Shown here piece by piece: positions 10,466 to 18,228 of a stretch of 64,000 nt of DNA. Origin of the DNA: Oscillatoria sp. FACHB-1406 (GTDB taxonomy: Bacteria > Cyanobacteriota > Cyanobacteriia > Cyanobacteriales > Spirulinaceae). The DNA lies in NCBI RefSeq assembly GCF_014698145.1, contig NZ_JACJSM010000002.1, positions 186,001 to 250,000 of the forward strand. Reading direction: 5' to 3'. Below the pieces are notes generated by a model that worked only from the letters and a program-made list of their open reading frames with translations, did not search any database and had not been told where the DNA came from. Both the position numbers and the translations under genes were made by a program. Each line of letters starts with the position of its first letter. The first letter of the stretch is position 1.

Positions 10466-10580
10466 GTAGGGTGCGTTAGGCGCGGGCTAAGATCGGGTGA
10501 AAAAAGAGCAGATTTTGTTTGCGCCGTAACGCACCAATAATGTTCGTTCGGTGCGTTACGCTTCGCGCTCCGCACCCTAC
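10466..10580. repeat. Composite inverted-repeat element, copy A
   Basis: Begins GTAGGGTGCGTTAGGCGC and ends TCCGCACCCTAC, so the outer ends are inverted repeats. Inside, GCGCCGTAACGCACC closes a first arm and GGTGCGTTACGC opens a second. The same plan is seen at 50856-50967. It fills most of the spacer between two convergent genes. Confidence 0.75.
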
Positions 10581-10601
10581 GGGTTGACGGATTTGTAAGC
10601 T

Positions 10602-10841
10602 TTAGAAGGCTTGCTCGACTTCAGAAATTTCGGGGATGAGTTCCCGCAAGCGGCGTTCGATGCCCATTTTGAGCGTCATTGTGGAACTGGGGCAGGAACC
10701 GCACGCGCCTTGCAAGCGCAATTTTACGATCGGTCCGTCAATTTCGACTAATTCGACGTTACCGCCATCGGCCATTAGGTAAGGGCGCAGTTCATCTAAA
10801 ACTTGTTCGACGTTATCGGGAGTGAGGGTTAAAGTTGCCAT
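10602..10841 (-). CDS. NifU C-terminal-domain Fe-S scaffold (Nfu/CnfU type)
   Basis: A 79-residue stand-alone Nfu domain that would assemble a [2Fe-2S] or [4Fe-4S] cluster and pass it to target proteins; in cyanobacteria and chloroplasts the equivalents supply ferredoxin and photosystem I. The cluster-binding CxxC is seen in [14 protein letters not shown], and the domain opens with the usual [21 protein letters not shown]. The length equals that of known cyanobacterial single-domain Nfu proteins. It has a single-gene layout, convergent with the membrane protein gene across a repeat element. Confidence 0.93.
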   Translation of the reverse strand: MATLTLTPDNVEQVLDELRPYLMADGGNVELVEIDGPIVKLRLQGACGSCPSSTMTLKMGIERRLRELIPEISEVEQAF

Positions 10842-11013
10842 TTTTTTTTGCTCTGTGCTGACATTTAAGTCTCTTTACTCTATCGAAAAACTGGGGACAG
10901 AAAACTCATCCGGTGGAACCTCGCGATCGCCGATCGCGTCATCGGCGATGATTCTACTTACGGTTTGGCTATCTTCGTTTGCCATCCGTTAGAGCGCAGA
11001 ACCTATATTTTTA

Positions 11014-11919
11014 ATGATGAAAAACAAGTTATACCAACCTCAATCGGCAGCGATCGCGTTTAGTTCGGCGATCGCGCTATTCTGGAGCTTAGCGGGCAAC
11101 CCCGCTTTTGCTGGCGATTTCTTCCGCACCCAAAACCAACGCGATATCGGCCCTCAAACCGAAGCGGCGTTTGAAGCGGTATTCGTTGAAGGAAACTACC
11201 CCAAAGCCGAAGGCTACCTCAAACAAGCCCTCGCTACCGAAAAAGACGATCCCTTAGTCTATGCAATGCAGGCTTCCTTAGCCTACGGCAACCAAGACTC
11301 GAGCGCGATCGCGCCCGCCGCCGCCAACACCCTCGCCGCCGCCCAGCGCTTACTCCCCAGCGATCCTTTGCGCGGCAACCTCTACCTCGCGATCGGTCAT
11401 TTTATCGAAGGGGCGAGTCTGATTCAAACTCAAGGACCGATCGGCGCGCTGCCTAAGTTACAGGAAGTGTTGAAGTATCTCGATGAAGCCGAAAAAATCG
11501 ATGCTAACGATCCCGAATTAAACCTGTTTAAAGGATTCATGGAACTGATGCTGGCGGTGAACTTACCCCTCGCCAGTCCCGAAGTTGCGATCGCGAACTT
11601 CCAACGCAACGCCGCCCCCGAATACCTCGTCAACCGAGGCATTGCCGTTGCTTACCGCGACCAGAAAAAATACGATAAAGGCCTTGAATTTGTCAACAAA
11701 GCGCTGCAAGAAACCCCCGATAACCCCGAACTGAAATACCTCAAAGCGCAACTCCTCTACCAACAAGGCAAAAAACTTAACGATCGCGCCATTGTCCAGG
11801 AAGCGATCGCACTTTTTGATGCCGCGATCGCGCAGCAAAATCAACTCCCCGCCTACCTCCGCTCCCCCCTACAATTCGAGCGCACCGTCGCCCAAAATTG
11901 GCTCGACGGCAAGCGCTAA
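11014..11919 (+). CDS. Secreted TPR-like protein, Sll0314/Alr1548 family
   Basis: 301 residues beginning with a signal peptide: positive start, hydrophobic core AIAFSSAIALFWSLAG and an AFA-G cleavage site near residue 33, giving export to the periplasm or thylakoid lumen. The mature part is made of loosely conserved helical repeats (for example YLKQALATEKDDPLVYAMQ and GLEFVNKALQETPDNPELKY) that read as TPR/Sel1-like. The overall sequence fits a conserved cyanobacterial family named after Sll0314. The role is unknown. It is an isolated gene; the following spacer before the amidases is about 170 bp. Confidence 0.75.
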   Translation: MMKNKLYQPQSAAIAFSSAIALFWSLAGNPAFAGDFFRTQNQRDIGPQTEAAFEAVFVEGNYPKAEGYLKQALATEKDDPLVYAMQASLAYGNQDSSAIAPAAANTLAAAQRLLPSDPLRGNLYLAIGHFIEGASLIQTQGPIGALPKLQEVLKYLDEAEKIDANDPELNLFKGFMELMLAVNLPLASPEVAIANFQRNAAPEYLVNRGIAVAYRDQKKYDKGLEFVNKALQETPDNPELKYLKAQLLYQQGKKLNDRAIVQEAIALFDAAIAQQNQLPAYLRSPLQFERTVAQNWLDGKR

Positions 11920-12087
11920 GCGAAGCTTTTGCCTGAGTAGGGCAGTTTCAGCGCGTCCTGCCCTACTTAATTTCTTAACTCGCGATCGCGGCTCCATATC
12001 GAACATCGAAACCCTCCTCATCCCCCTCCCGCAAGCAGAGTATGGCAAGATTGATTGAGCAGTAGATTTTAAATAAGGTTTTTTAAT

Positions 12088-13032
12088 ATGGGAAAATTTG
12101 GAATCGATATGGGACACAACGCTCCCCCCGATACCGGAGCGGTTGGCATTGCCAAAGAAGATAACCTCACCCTTGCCGTTGGCACTCGCGTTATCGCTAA
12201 ACTCACAACTCTCGGTCATATCCCCATCAACTGTACCCCGAAGTGGGCGAGTAGCGTGGTCGGTTCTCTCAACACGCGCTGCCAAATCGCTAACGCCAAT
12301 AACGTCGATTACTACGTCTCCATTCACTTCAATTCTTTCAACAGTAGCGCTAACGGCACGGAAGTCTACGCAATTAGTTCCGGAGCGAGAAGAATCGCTC
12401 AACCCGTCCTCGACAATATCGTGCGTTTGGGCTTTTACAATCGCGGCGTAAAAGATGGTTCGCACCTCTACGTGCTTAAAAACACCAATATGTCCGCCAT
12501 CTTAATCGAATGCTGTTTTATCGACTCGCGGCGAGATATGAATCTCTTCGATGCCGAAAAAATGGCGAATGCGATCGTCCGGGGCTTAACCGGACAGAAT
12601 CCCACCACACCCCCGGATTCGAGCCAAAATCCCCCGCCCACCGCAGATCCGCAAGTTCTCAAGCTGCAAAAATCGCTCAATCGCCTCAATATCCGAGACA
12701 GCAACGGTAATGTTTTAGACGAAGACGGTTTAATCGGTTCGGCGACGGAATCCGCAACCCGCAAGTTTCATTCTGCGATGGGGATTAGCTTGCCGGGACG
12801 AGCGGGGGCCGAAACTTGGAAAGCGATCGACGAAATTATCGCTAAACCGATTTTACGCCCCAACCACGCCACGGGTAAAGCCGTTCGCTACGTGCAATAC
12901 CGCCTTGGTGCATTCATCGATGGCGTTTACGGTCCGATAACCGCCCGGATTGTCTCTCAATTCCAAGACCGTTACAATTTGACAGTCGATGGCATCATTG
13001 GCTCTCAAAGCTGGTCAAAACTCATCGGATAG
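12088..13032 (+). CDS. N-acetylmuramoyl-L-alanine amidase with two peptidoglycan-binding domains (copy 1)
   Basis: An Amidase_3 zinc enzyme that would cut the bond between MurNAc and the stem peptide. Metal ligands fit His10 (MGHNAPP), Glu24 and His80 (SIHFNSF), with catalytic Glu141 (ILIECCFID). Residues about 205-314 hold two PG_binding_1 modules (EDGLIGSATESAT and GVYGPITARIVSQF, each with the D/G-V-x-G pattern). No signal peptide is visible: the catalytic domain starts at residue 3. It is the first of three tandem paralogues in the same direction; copies 1 and 2 are nearly identical over the first 500 bp or so, pointing to recent duplication. Confidence 0.92.
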   Translation: MGKFGIDMGHNAPPDTGAVGIAKEDNLTLAVGTRVIAKLTTLGHIPINCTPKWASSVVGSLNTRCQIANANNVDYYVSIHFNSFNSSANGTEVYAISSGARRIAQPVLDNIVRLGFYNRGVKDGSHLYVLKNTNMSAILIECCFIDSRRDMNLFDAEKMANAIVRGLTGQNPTTPPDSSQNPPPTADPQVLKLQKSLNRLNIRDSNGNVLDEDGLIGSATESATRKFHSAMGISLPGRAGAETWKAIDEIIAKPILRPNHATGKAVRYVQYRLGAFIDGVYGPITARIVSQFQDRYNLTVDGIIGSQSWSKLIG

Positions 13033-13164
13033 AACAGTCGGGAGGGGAAAAATTCCGCTCGACTCGTCCTTGCCGTTTGAGGGTTGAGAATCCCGCTCTC
13101 TTTCAGGATCGGAGTATGCCAAAATTGACCCAGCAACCCTAAATTTCACTTAATATTTTGACCT

Positions 13165-14151
13165 ATGGGAAAATTTGGAATCGATATGGGACACAACGCT
13201 CCCCCCGATACCGGAGCGGTTGGCATTGCTAAAGAAGATAACTTAACGCTTGCCGTTGGCACTCGCGTCATCGCCAAACTCACCAGCCTGGGTCACATTG
13301 CGATTAACTGTACCCCGAAGTGGGCGAGCAGCGTTGTCGATTCCCTCGACAAACGCTGTCAAGTTGCCAATGCTAATCGCGTTGATTACTACGTCTCTAT
13401 TCACTTTAACTCCTTCAACCGGAGCGCTAACGGTACAGAAGTCTTTGCAATTAGTTCCGGAGCGAGAAGAATCGCTCAACCCGTCCTCGACAATATCGTG
13501 CGTCTGGGCTTTTACAATCGCGGCGTAAAGGATGGTTCCCACCTCTACGTGCTTAAAAACAGCAATATGCCCGCCATCTTAATCGAATGCTGCTTCATCG
13601 ACTCGCAGCGAGATATGGCGCTCTTCGATGCCGAAAAAATGGCGAATGCGATCGTTCGGGGATTAACCGGACAAGACCCGACTGCAAGTTCTGGTTCGTC
13701 AGGCGGAACGAGTTCCGGTAATGTTACGCCTCCCCCCCCTCCTGCGCCTCCCGCTCCCAAGGCAGATCCGCAAGTCCTCAAGCTGCAAAAAGCGCTTAAC
13801 CGCCTTCAAGTCAAGGATAGCAACGGCAAAGCCCTGGTTGAAGATGGCACGATAGATGCAGCAACGGAATCGGCAACCAGCAAATTTCATTCTGCAATGG
13901 CGATTAGTCTACCAGGACGAGCGGGAGCCGAAACTTGGAAAGCGATCGATGAAATCTTTTTAAAGCCGATTTTACGCCCCAATCACGCCACCGGAAAAGC
14001 CGTTCGCTACGTGCAATTTCGTCTGGGAACTTCGATTGACGGCGTTTACGGAGATATGACCGCTCGCGCCGTGTCTCAATTCCAGAGTCGCTATAACTTG
14101 ACCGCAGATGGCATCATCGGCTCTCAAAGTTGGTCAAAATTAATTGGATAA
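13165..14151 (+). CDS. N-acetylmuramoyl-L-alanine amidase with two peptidoglycan-binding domains (copy 2)
   Basis: 328 residues, with the same plan as the preceding gene: Amidase_3 with His10, Glu24, His80 and Glu141 conserved, then two PG_binding_1 modules. The main difference is the linker, a Ser/Gly stretch followed by a proline-rich run around residues 175-200, replacing the shorter Pro/Ser linker of copy 1. It also lacks a signal peptide. Upstream DNA shares short phrases with that of copy 1, so the duplicated unit may have included the leader. Confidence 0.92.
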   Translation: MGKFGIDMGHNAPPDTGAVGIAKEDNLTLAVGTRVIAKLTSLGHIAINCTPKWASSVVDSLDKRCQVANANRVDYYVSIHFNSFNRSANGTEVFAISSGARRIAQPVLDNIVRLGFYNRGVKDGSHLYVLKNSNMPAILIECCFIDSQRDMALFDAEKMANAIVRGLTGQDPTASSGSSGGTSSGNVTPPPPPAPPAPKADPQVLKLQKALNRLQVKDSNGKALVEDGTIDAATESATSKFHSAMAISLPGRAGAETWKAIDEIFLKPILRPNHATGKAVRYVQFRLGTSIDGVYGDMTARAVSQFQSRYNLTADGIIGSQSWSKLIG

Positions 14152-14280
14152 TGGGAGTTGGACGGAGCCTAAAATCTGCTGCTTTCGCAAGTTGAAAGCC
14201 TTACTCTTTCGTTGCAAAGCTCAAAACTGAGGTTTTGTCATCGGACTCACATGGGATAGAAATCATTAGGAGTGAATCGC

Positions 14281-15924
14281 ATGAAATTTGGCATTGACAT
14301 GGGACATAATGCTCCGCCCGATACCGGAGCATCTTCTAAGTTTGGTAAAGAAGACGACCTGACTAAGCAAGTCGGTACGCTAGTGAGCAGTCAATTACAA
14401 GCCCTCGGTCATGAAGTTGTTAACTGCAACCCTACCAGTGCCAGTAGTGTCATGGATTCACTTCGACAGCGAGTCCAAAAAGCGAATTCTGCCCGCGTCG
14501 ATCTCTATGTTTCCATTCACTTTAACGCCTATAACAATTCGGCGAATGGTACGGAAGTTTATGCAGTCAGCGATGCCGGTCGCCGCATCGCCCAACCTGT
14601 TTTAGAGAACATTATTGCCCTTGGATTTACCAATCGCGGCGTGAAAGATGGTTCCCATTTGTACGTCGTTAAAAATACATCGATGGCTGGGATTTTAATT
14701 GAATGTTGCTTCATTGATTCAGAGAAAGATATGAAGCTATTCAATACAACGGCGATGGCGAATGCGATTGTCAAGGGATTGACCGGAAAACTGCCAACGG
14801 AAGAAAAGCCAAAGGAAGATAATTTGGTCTTGGAATTGCAGCAAGCTTTGAATCGCTTGCAGATTCGCGATGCGCAAAGTAAAGCGCTGGTTGAAGATGG
14901 TAAAATAAGCCCCGCAACCGAAGCAGCAACCCTCAAATTTCATGAAATTATGGGGGTTAATTTAGGCAACCGAGCAACGGCACTAACCTGGAATTTATTA
15001 GACGAAATTTTAGCGCTTCCTACCTTGCGCCCCAACCACGCTCAGGGAGCGGCAGTTCGCTACGTTCAATTTCGCTTCAGCACTACAATTGACGGCGATT
15101 ACGGTGCGAAAACGGCAGAAGCGGCGAAAGTTTATCAGCGCCAGCAAAATTTGGACGTAGATGGCTTAGTCGGGCAGACAACTTGGGGGCGTTTGACGGG
15201 TGCATCGCAAAGCAATTTAGTGCTGAAAGTGCTTAAAGATACGATCCTAAAACAACAACCGCTCCCCAGTGACGATATTAAGGACGATAATCTCAAACAG
15301 CCGATTCCGGCGGGTTCTGAATTGACGCTGTACAGTTGGGAGGAGCAAGGAAATCATATTAAAGTTTCGTTGCGCGATCGCACCTTTAAGGGGTTTAATA
15401 TTTGGTATGTTTTCACCGAACATATTGCAATTTGGCAAGATGGTAAGCCCTTAGAAATTGAAGCAGACGACGAGAAACCTCAAGTTAACGATCGCGCTAA
15501 CGCCTTCAACCTGCCCGGATTTGCCAGCATCTTTTATCTCAATAATCCTATCGTTCCTAACGGACATTTCTACTGGCGCGATGCTCTCCAAAATGGCGAA
15601 CGCATCCCTAAAACTAAGGCTGAAGTCGATAGTATTATCGCGCTAGCTACCCGTCTCGAGCAAGTCCGCGATCGCTTGGGCGGGTTTCCGCTTGTCGTCA
15701 CGAGTTGGTATCGCCCGGAACCCTGGAATTCTCAAGCGGGTGGCGCGCCTAATTCTCGCCACAAAGTCGGGCAAGCCGTGGATATTTTGCGATCGGGAAT
15801 GAGCGGAAAACAAATGGCAGCCGTTCTAGAAGATTGGCCGGGAGGAATGGGAATTTACGAACATTATCCCAATCTTTTACACCTCGATATTCGACCTTTT
15901 CGCGCGCGCTGGGGTGGTGCGTAA
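14281..15924 (+). CDS. Amidase - PG-binding - M15/YcbK-like peptidase fusion (copy 3)
   Basis: 547 residues from ATG 14281, chosen over GTG 14272 because AGGAG at 14268-14272 is well spaced for it. Order: Amidase_3 (about 1-178), two PG_binding_1 modules (about 185-305), an SH3-like stretch (about 310-390), and a C-terminal peptidase M15_3/YcbK-like domain (about 410-547) with the zinc motif SRHKVGQAVD (His494, Asp501) and LHLDIR (His534, Asp536). One chain thus joins a glycan-peptide amidase with a peptide-cutting hydrolase. No signal peptide. It is more diverged from copies 1 and 2 than they are from each other. Confidence 0.9.
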   Translation: MKFGIDMGHNAPPDTGASSKFGKEDDLTKQVGTLVSSQLQALGHEVVNCNPTSASSVMDSLRQRVQKANSARVDLYVSIHFNAYNNSANGTEVYAVSDAGRRIAQPVLENIIALGFTNRGVKDGSHLYVVKNTSMAGILIECCFIDSEKDMKLFNTTAMANAIVKGLTGKLPTEEKPKEDNLVLELQQALNRLQIRDAQSKALVEDGKISPATEAATLKFHEIMGVNLGNRATALTWNLLDEILALPTLRPNHAQGAAVRYVQFRFSTTIDGDYGAKTAEAAKVYQRQQNLDVDGLVGQTTWGRLTGASQSNLVLKVLKDTILKQQPLPSDDIKDDNLKQPIPAGSELTLYSWEEQGNHIKVSLRDRTFKGFNIWYVFTEHIAIWQDGKPLEIEADDEKPQVNDRANAFNLPGFASIFYLNNPIVPNGHFYWRDALQNGERIPKTKAEVDSIIALATRLEQVRDRLGGFPLVVTSWYRPEPWNSQAGGAPNSRHKVGQAVDILRSGMSGKQMAAVLEDWPGGMGIYEHYPNLLHLDIRPFRARWGGA

Positions 15925-15988
15925 TTGATAATGGATAATTGATAATGGATAACGAAGCGGGAATAATGGACAATGGATAATGAATGGG
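15923..15988 (+). repeat. TGATAATGGATAATTGATAATGG low-complexity repeat
   Basis: Short direct repeats of GATAATGG/GATAATTG that begin right at the stop codon of the third amidase. The inverted version lies at 16600-16665, so the four-helix-bundle gene is bracketed by inverted copies. Confidence 0.7.
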
Positions 15989-16019
15989 GCGAACTATAGG
16001 GAGGAGTGAGAGCTAGGGA

Positions 16020-16385
16020 ATGGGGAAAAGTGTTGTAAAAGAGAAGTCTTTTGCCTTTGCGATGAGAAGTGTTAAGCTTTACCAGTATTTAACTGAAGAA
16101 AAGAAGGAGTACGTTTTAAGCAAACAAGTTCTTAAAAGCGGCACGGCTATCGGTGCTTTGGTGCGAGAAGCCGAACAAGCCGAAAGTAAAGCGGACTTTA
16201 TTCACAAGTTTGCGATCGCTCTGAAAGAAGCTCATGAAACTGAGTATTGGTTAGAACTTCTCCATCAATCGAGTTACATGAACGATCGAAGCTTTCAATC
16301 CATTTCCTCTGACCTTACTGAACTGCTCAAACTGATAACATCGATTGTCAAAAAAGCTAAAGAAAATAGGGCTATGGAGTCTTAG
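16020..16385 (+). CDS. Four-helix bundle protein (TIGR02436 / S23-like)
   Basis: 121 residues with the hallmarks of the family first found in 23S rRNA intervening sequences: N-terminal FAFAMRSVKLYQYL, central KQVLKSGTAIGALVREAEQAES, then KADFIHKFAIALKEAHETEYWLELL. Relatives include Avd accessory proteins of diversity-generating retroelements, but no reverse transcriptase or template repeat is in the window. The role is not established. It is bracketed by inverted simple repeats (15923-15988 and 16600-16665) and could have moved as a unit. Confidence 0.85.
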   Translation: MGKSVVKEKSFAFAMRSVKLYQYLTEEKKEYVLSKQVLKSGTAIGALVREAEQAESKADFIHKFAIALKEAHETEYWLELLHQSSYMNDRSFQSISSDLTELLKLITSIVKKAKENRAMES

Positions 16386-16483
16386 AACATTCCATAGGAA
16401 CCATAATCAACTTCGTTATCCATTGTCAATGACACTAAAAATTCCAGCAAATTCGACATCAATTATCTATTGTCATATGGCAC

Positions 16484-16558
16484 TGAATTAAAGCTGGTGG
16501 GCGCTGCCCACCCTACTGGGCTGGCTGAATTAAAGCTGGTGGGCGCTGCCCACCCTAC
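16484..16558. repeat. Two direct copies of a 33-bp palindrome-bearing repeat
   Basis: TGAATTAAAGCTGGTGGGCG then CTGCCCACCCTAC at 16484-16516 and again at 16526-16558, a 42-bp period. The core GGTGGGCGCTGCCCACC is a near-perfect hairpin. A reversed copy of the core is at 36417-36436. Confidence 0.85.
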
Positions 16559-16599
16559 GATAGAGCTAAGCTTCTTCGCGATCGATTAATTCCCTTTTC

Positions 16600-16665
16600 G
16601 TTGTCCATTGTCCATTATCAATTACCCCCTCTTCGTTATCAATTATCCCTTGTCCATTATCTATT
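16600..16665 (-). repeat. Inverted copy of the GATAATGG low-complexity repeat
   Basis: TTGTCCATTGTCCATTATC and TTATCAATTATC phrases, the reverse complement of 15923-15988. It runs directly into the start codon of the CobW gene, so the ribosome-binding region of that gene is repeat sequence. Confidence 0.7.
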
Positions 16666-17718
16666 ATGTTCAAAATTCCTGTTACTGTTATTACCGGCTT
16701 TCTCGGTGCTGGTAAAACAACTCTCATTCGCCATCTTTTACAAAACAATCGCGGCAGAAAAGTTGCCGTTCTCGTCAATGAATTTGGCGAAGTTGGAATC
16801 GATGGCGATTTGTTACGGTCTTGTCAGGTGTGCGACGAGGAAGACAGTCCGACGAGTAATATTGTCGAACTCACTAATGGTTGTTTGTGCTGCACGGTTC
16901 AAGAAGAGTTTTTTCCGACGATGCAAACGCTGTTGGAGCGCCGCGATAAACTCGATTGTATTGTTATTGAAACTTCGGGTTTGGCACTGCCCAAGCCTTT
17001 AGTACAGGCGTTTCGCTGGCCGGAAATTCGCAATGGGGCAACGGTAGATGGCGTGGTGACGGTGGTGGATGCTTGCGCGCTTGCGGAGGGGACGTTTACA
17101 AGCGATGTGGCGGCGTTGGAGGCGCAACGTCAAGCTGATGAGAGTTTGGAACACGAAACGCCGTTGGAGGAGTTATTTGAGGATCAGTTGGCTTGTGCGG
17201 ATTTGGTACTGTTGACGAAGATGGATTTGTTAGATGAGGAGGCGATCGCGCGGGTTAAACTCAAATTACAACAAGAGTTGCGCCCGGGAGTGAAAGTTGT
17301 AACCTGCAAGGACGGCGAAATTAATCCCGAAGTTCTCCTCGGTTTTAATGCAGCGGTGGAAGATAATCTCGACAGTCGCCCTTCTCATCACGATACCGAA
17401 GAGGAACACGACCACGACGACGGGATTAACTCCGTTCAGTTTAGCTGCGATCGCGCGATCGATCCTAAAACTTTAATCGCTACCCTCGAGCATCTCGTCC
17501 GAGACTGCGAAATCTATCGCATTAAAGGCTTTGTGAATGTTGCCAATAAGCCCATGCGCTTAGTGGTGCAAGGAGTCGGAACCCGGTTCGATTCATTTTA
17601 CGATCGCTTGTGGGCAGAAGGCGAGCCGCGACAAACTCGGTTGGTATTGATTGGACGAGAACTCGACGCAGACAACATTGAAAACCGATTATTAGAGGGG
17701 ACAAGCGTACTGCGTTAA
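16666..17718 (+). CDS. cobW: CobW/COG0523-family GTPase (putative metallochaperone)
   Basis: A 350-residue G3E GTPase. Walker A is GFLGAGKTT near residues 9-17. The metal-binding CxCC lies in NGCLCCTV, followed by IETSGLALPKP and a TKMDL guanine-specificity motif. A His/Asp/Glu-rich stretch (HHDTEEEHDHDD, about 243-254) precedes the C-terminal CobW_C domain; such histidine runs are common in the zinc-linked members. Despite the family name, most members are zinc or other metal chaperones and no cobalamin gene is near, so a specific metal is not assigned. No Shine-Dalgarno is visible because the upstream sequence is a dispersed repeat. Confidence 0.88.
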   Translation: MFKIPVTVITGFLGAGKTTLIRHLLQNNRGRKVAVLVNEFGEVGIDGDLLRSCQVCDEEDSPTSNIVELTNGCLCCTVQEEFFPTMQTLLERRDKLDCIVIETSGLALPKPLVQAFRWPEIRNGATVDGVVTVVDACALAEGTFTSDVAALEAQRQADESLEHETPLEELFEDQLACADLVLLTKMDLLDEEAIARVKLKLQQELRPGVKVVTCKDGEINPEVLLGFNAAVEDNLDSRPSHHDTEEEHDHDDGINSVQFSCDRAIDPKTLIATLEHLVRDCEIYRIKGFVNVANKPMRLVVQGVGTRFDSFYDRLWAEGEPRQTRLVLIGRELDADNIENRLLEGTSVLR

Positions 17719-18228
17719 GCGGGCAATTGAAACTTAGAGCGTTCGTCCCTCCGAGCGGCGCGCGATCGGGTCTAAACTTTTCTTAAAGGTCGTTGGTAAG
17801 AAAGTAAATCCGATCGAGCGAGTTAGGCAAAGCCTTAGCGAAAGATTGCTCGTGCTTAGGAGCGACGAACCGTGAAAACCACAGCACATTTAACCGAAAA
17901 TACGGTTTATTAGGCTTTCCACGGATAATTCCTGTAGTCATTTTATTTTTTAAGTAGCAAATGATACTTATAGTTGCGCTCCTCGGAGGGCAAGACTTAA
18001 ATATTTGGTTAAACTAACTCCATAACAAGCAGAAATTTAGCGATCGCTGACAGCGATTTATATAGGGGGCTTAGATAACTCTAAATTTCTGTCCGCAGGA
18101 TTATTTCGTTGGGGGTAGTCTGCCAGCACTTAAGTATTGGGGAATAGCTAGGTAATCCCTCGGGCGGTGCGCGCTATTCCTACAAGACATGATTATTCTT
18201 AAATGACTACGGCTCACCTTTTCGACCC
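17719..18228. other. Spacer before the secreted CHAT gene, with a possible structured leader
   Basis: 510 bp without a gene. At 17870-17924 an outer pairing (CCGTGAAAACC with GGCTTTCCACGG, imperfect) encloses an inner hairpin AACCG (17892-17896) / CGGTT (17903-17907). Further down are an AT-rich tract (about 17940-17970) and no obvious promoter. It does not match a riboswitch known to me. Confidence 0.4.

Noticed and set aside
16020-16385. Diversity-generating retroelement accessory protein (Avd)
   Set aside because: No reverse transcriptase, template repeat or variable-repeat gene was found nearby.
17719-18228. Cobalamin riboswitch near the CobW gene
   Set aside because: It lies downstream of cobW, and no B12-box-like sequence was seen.
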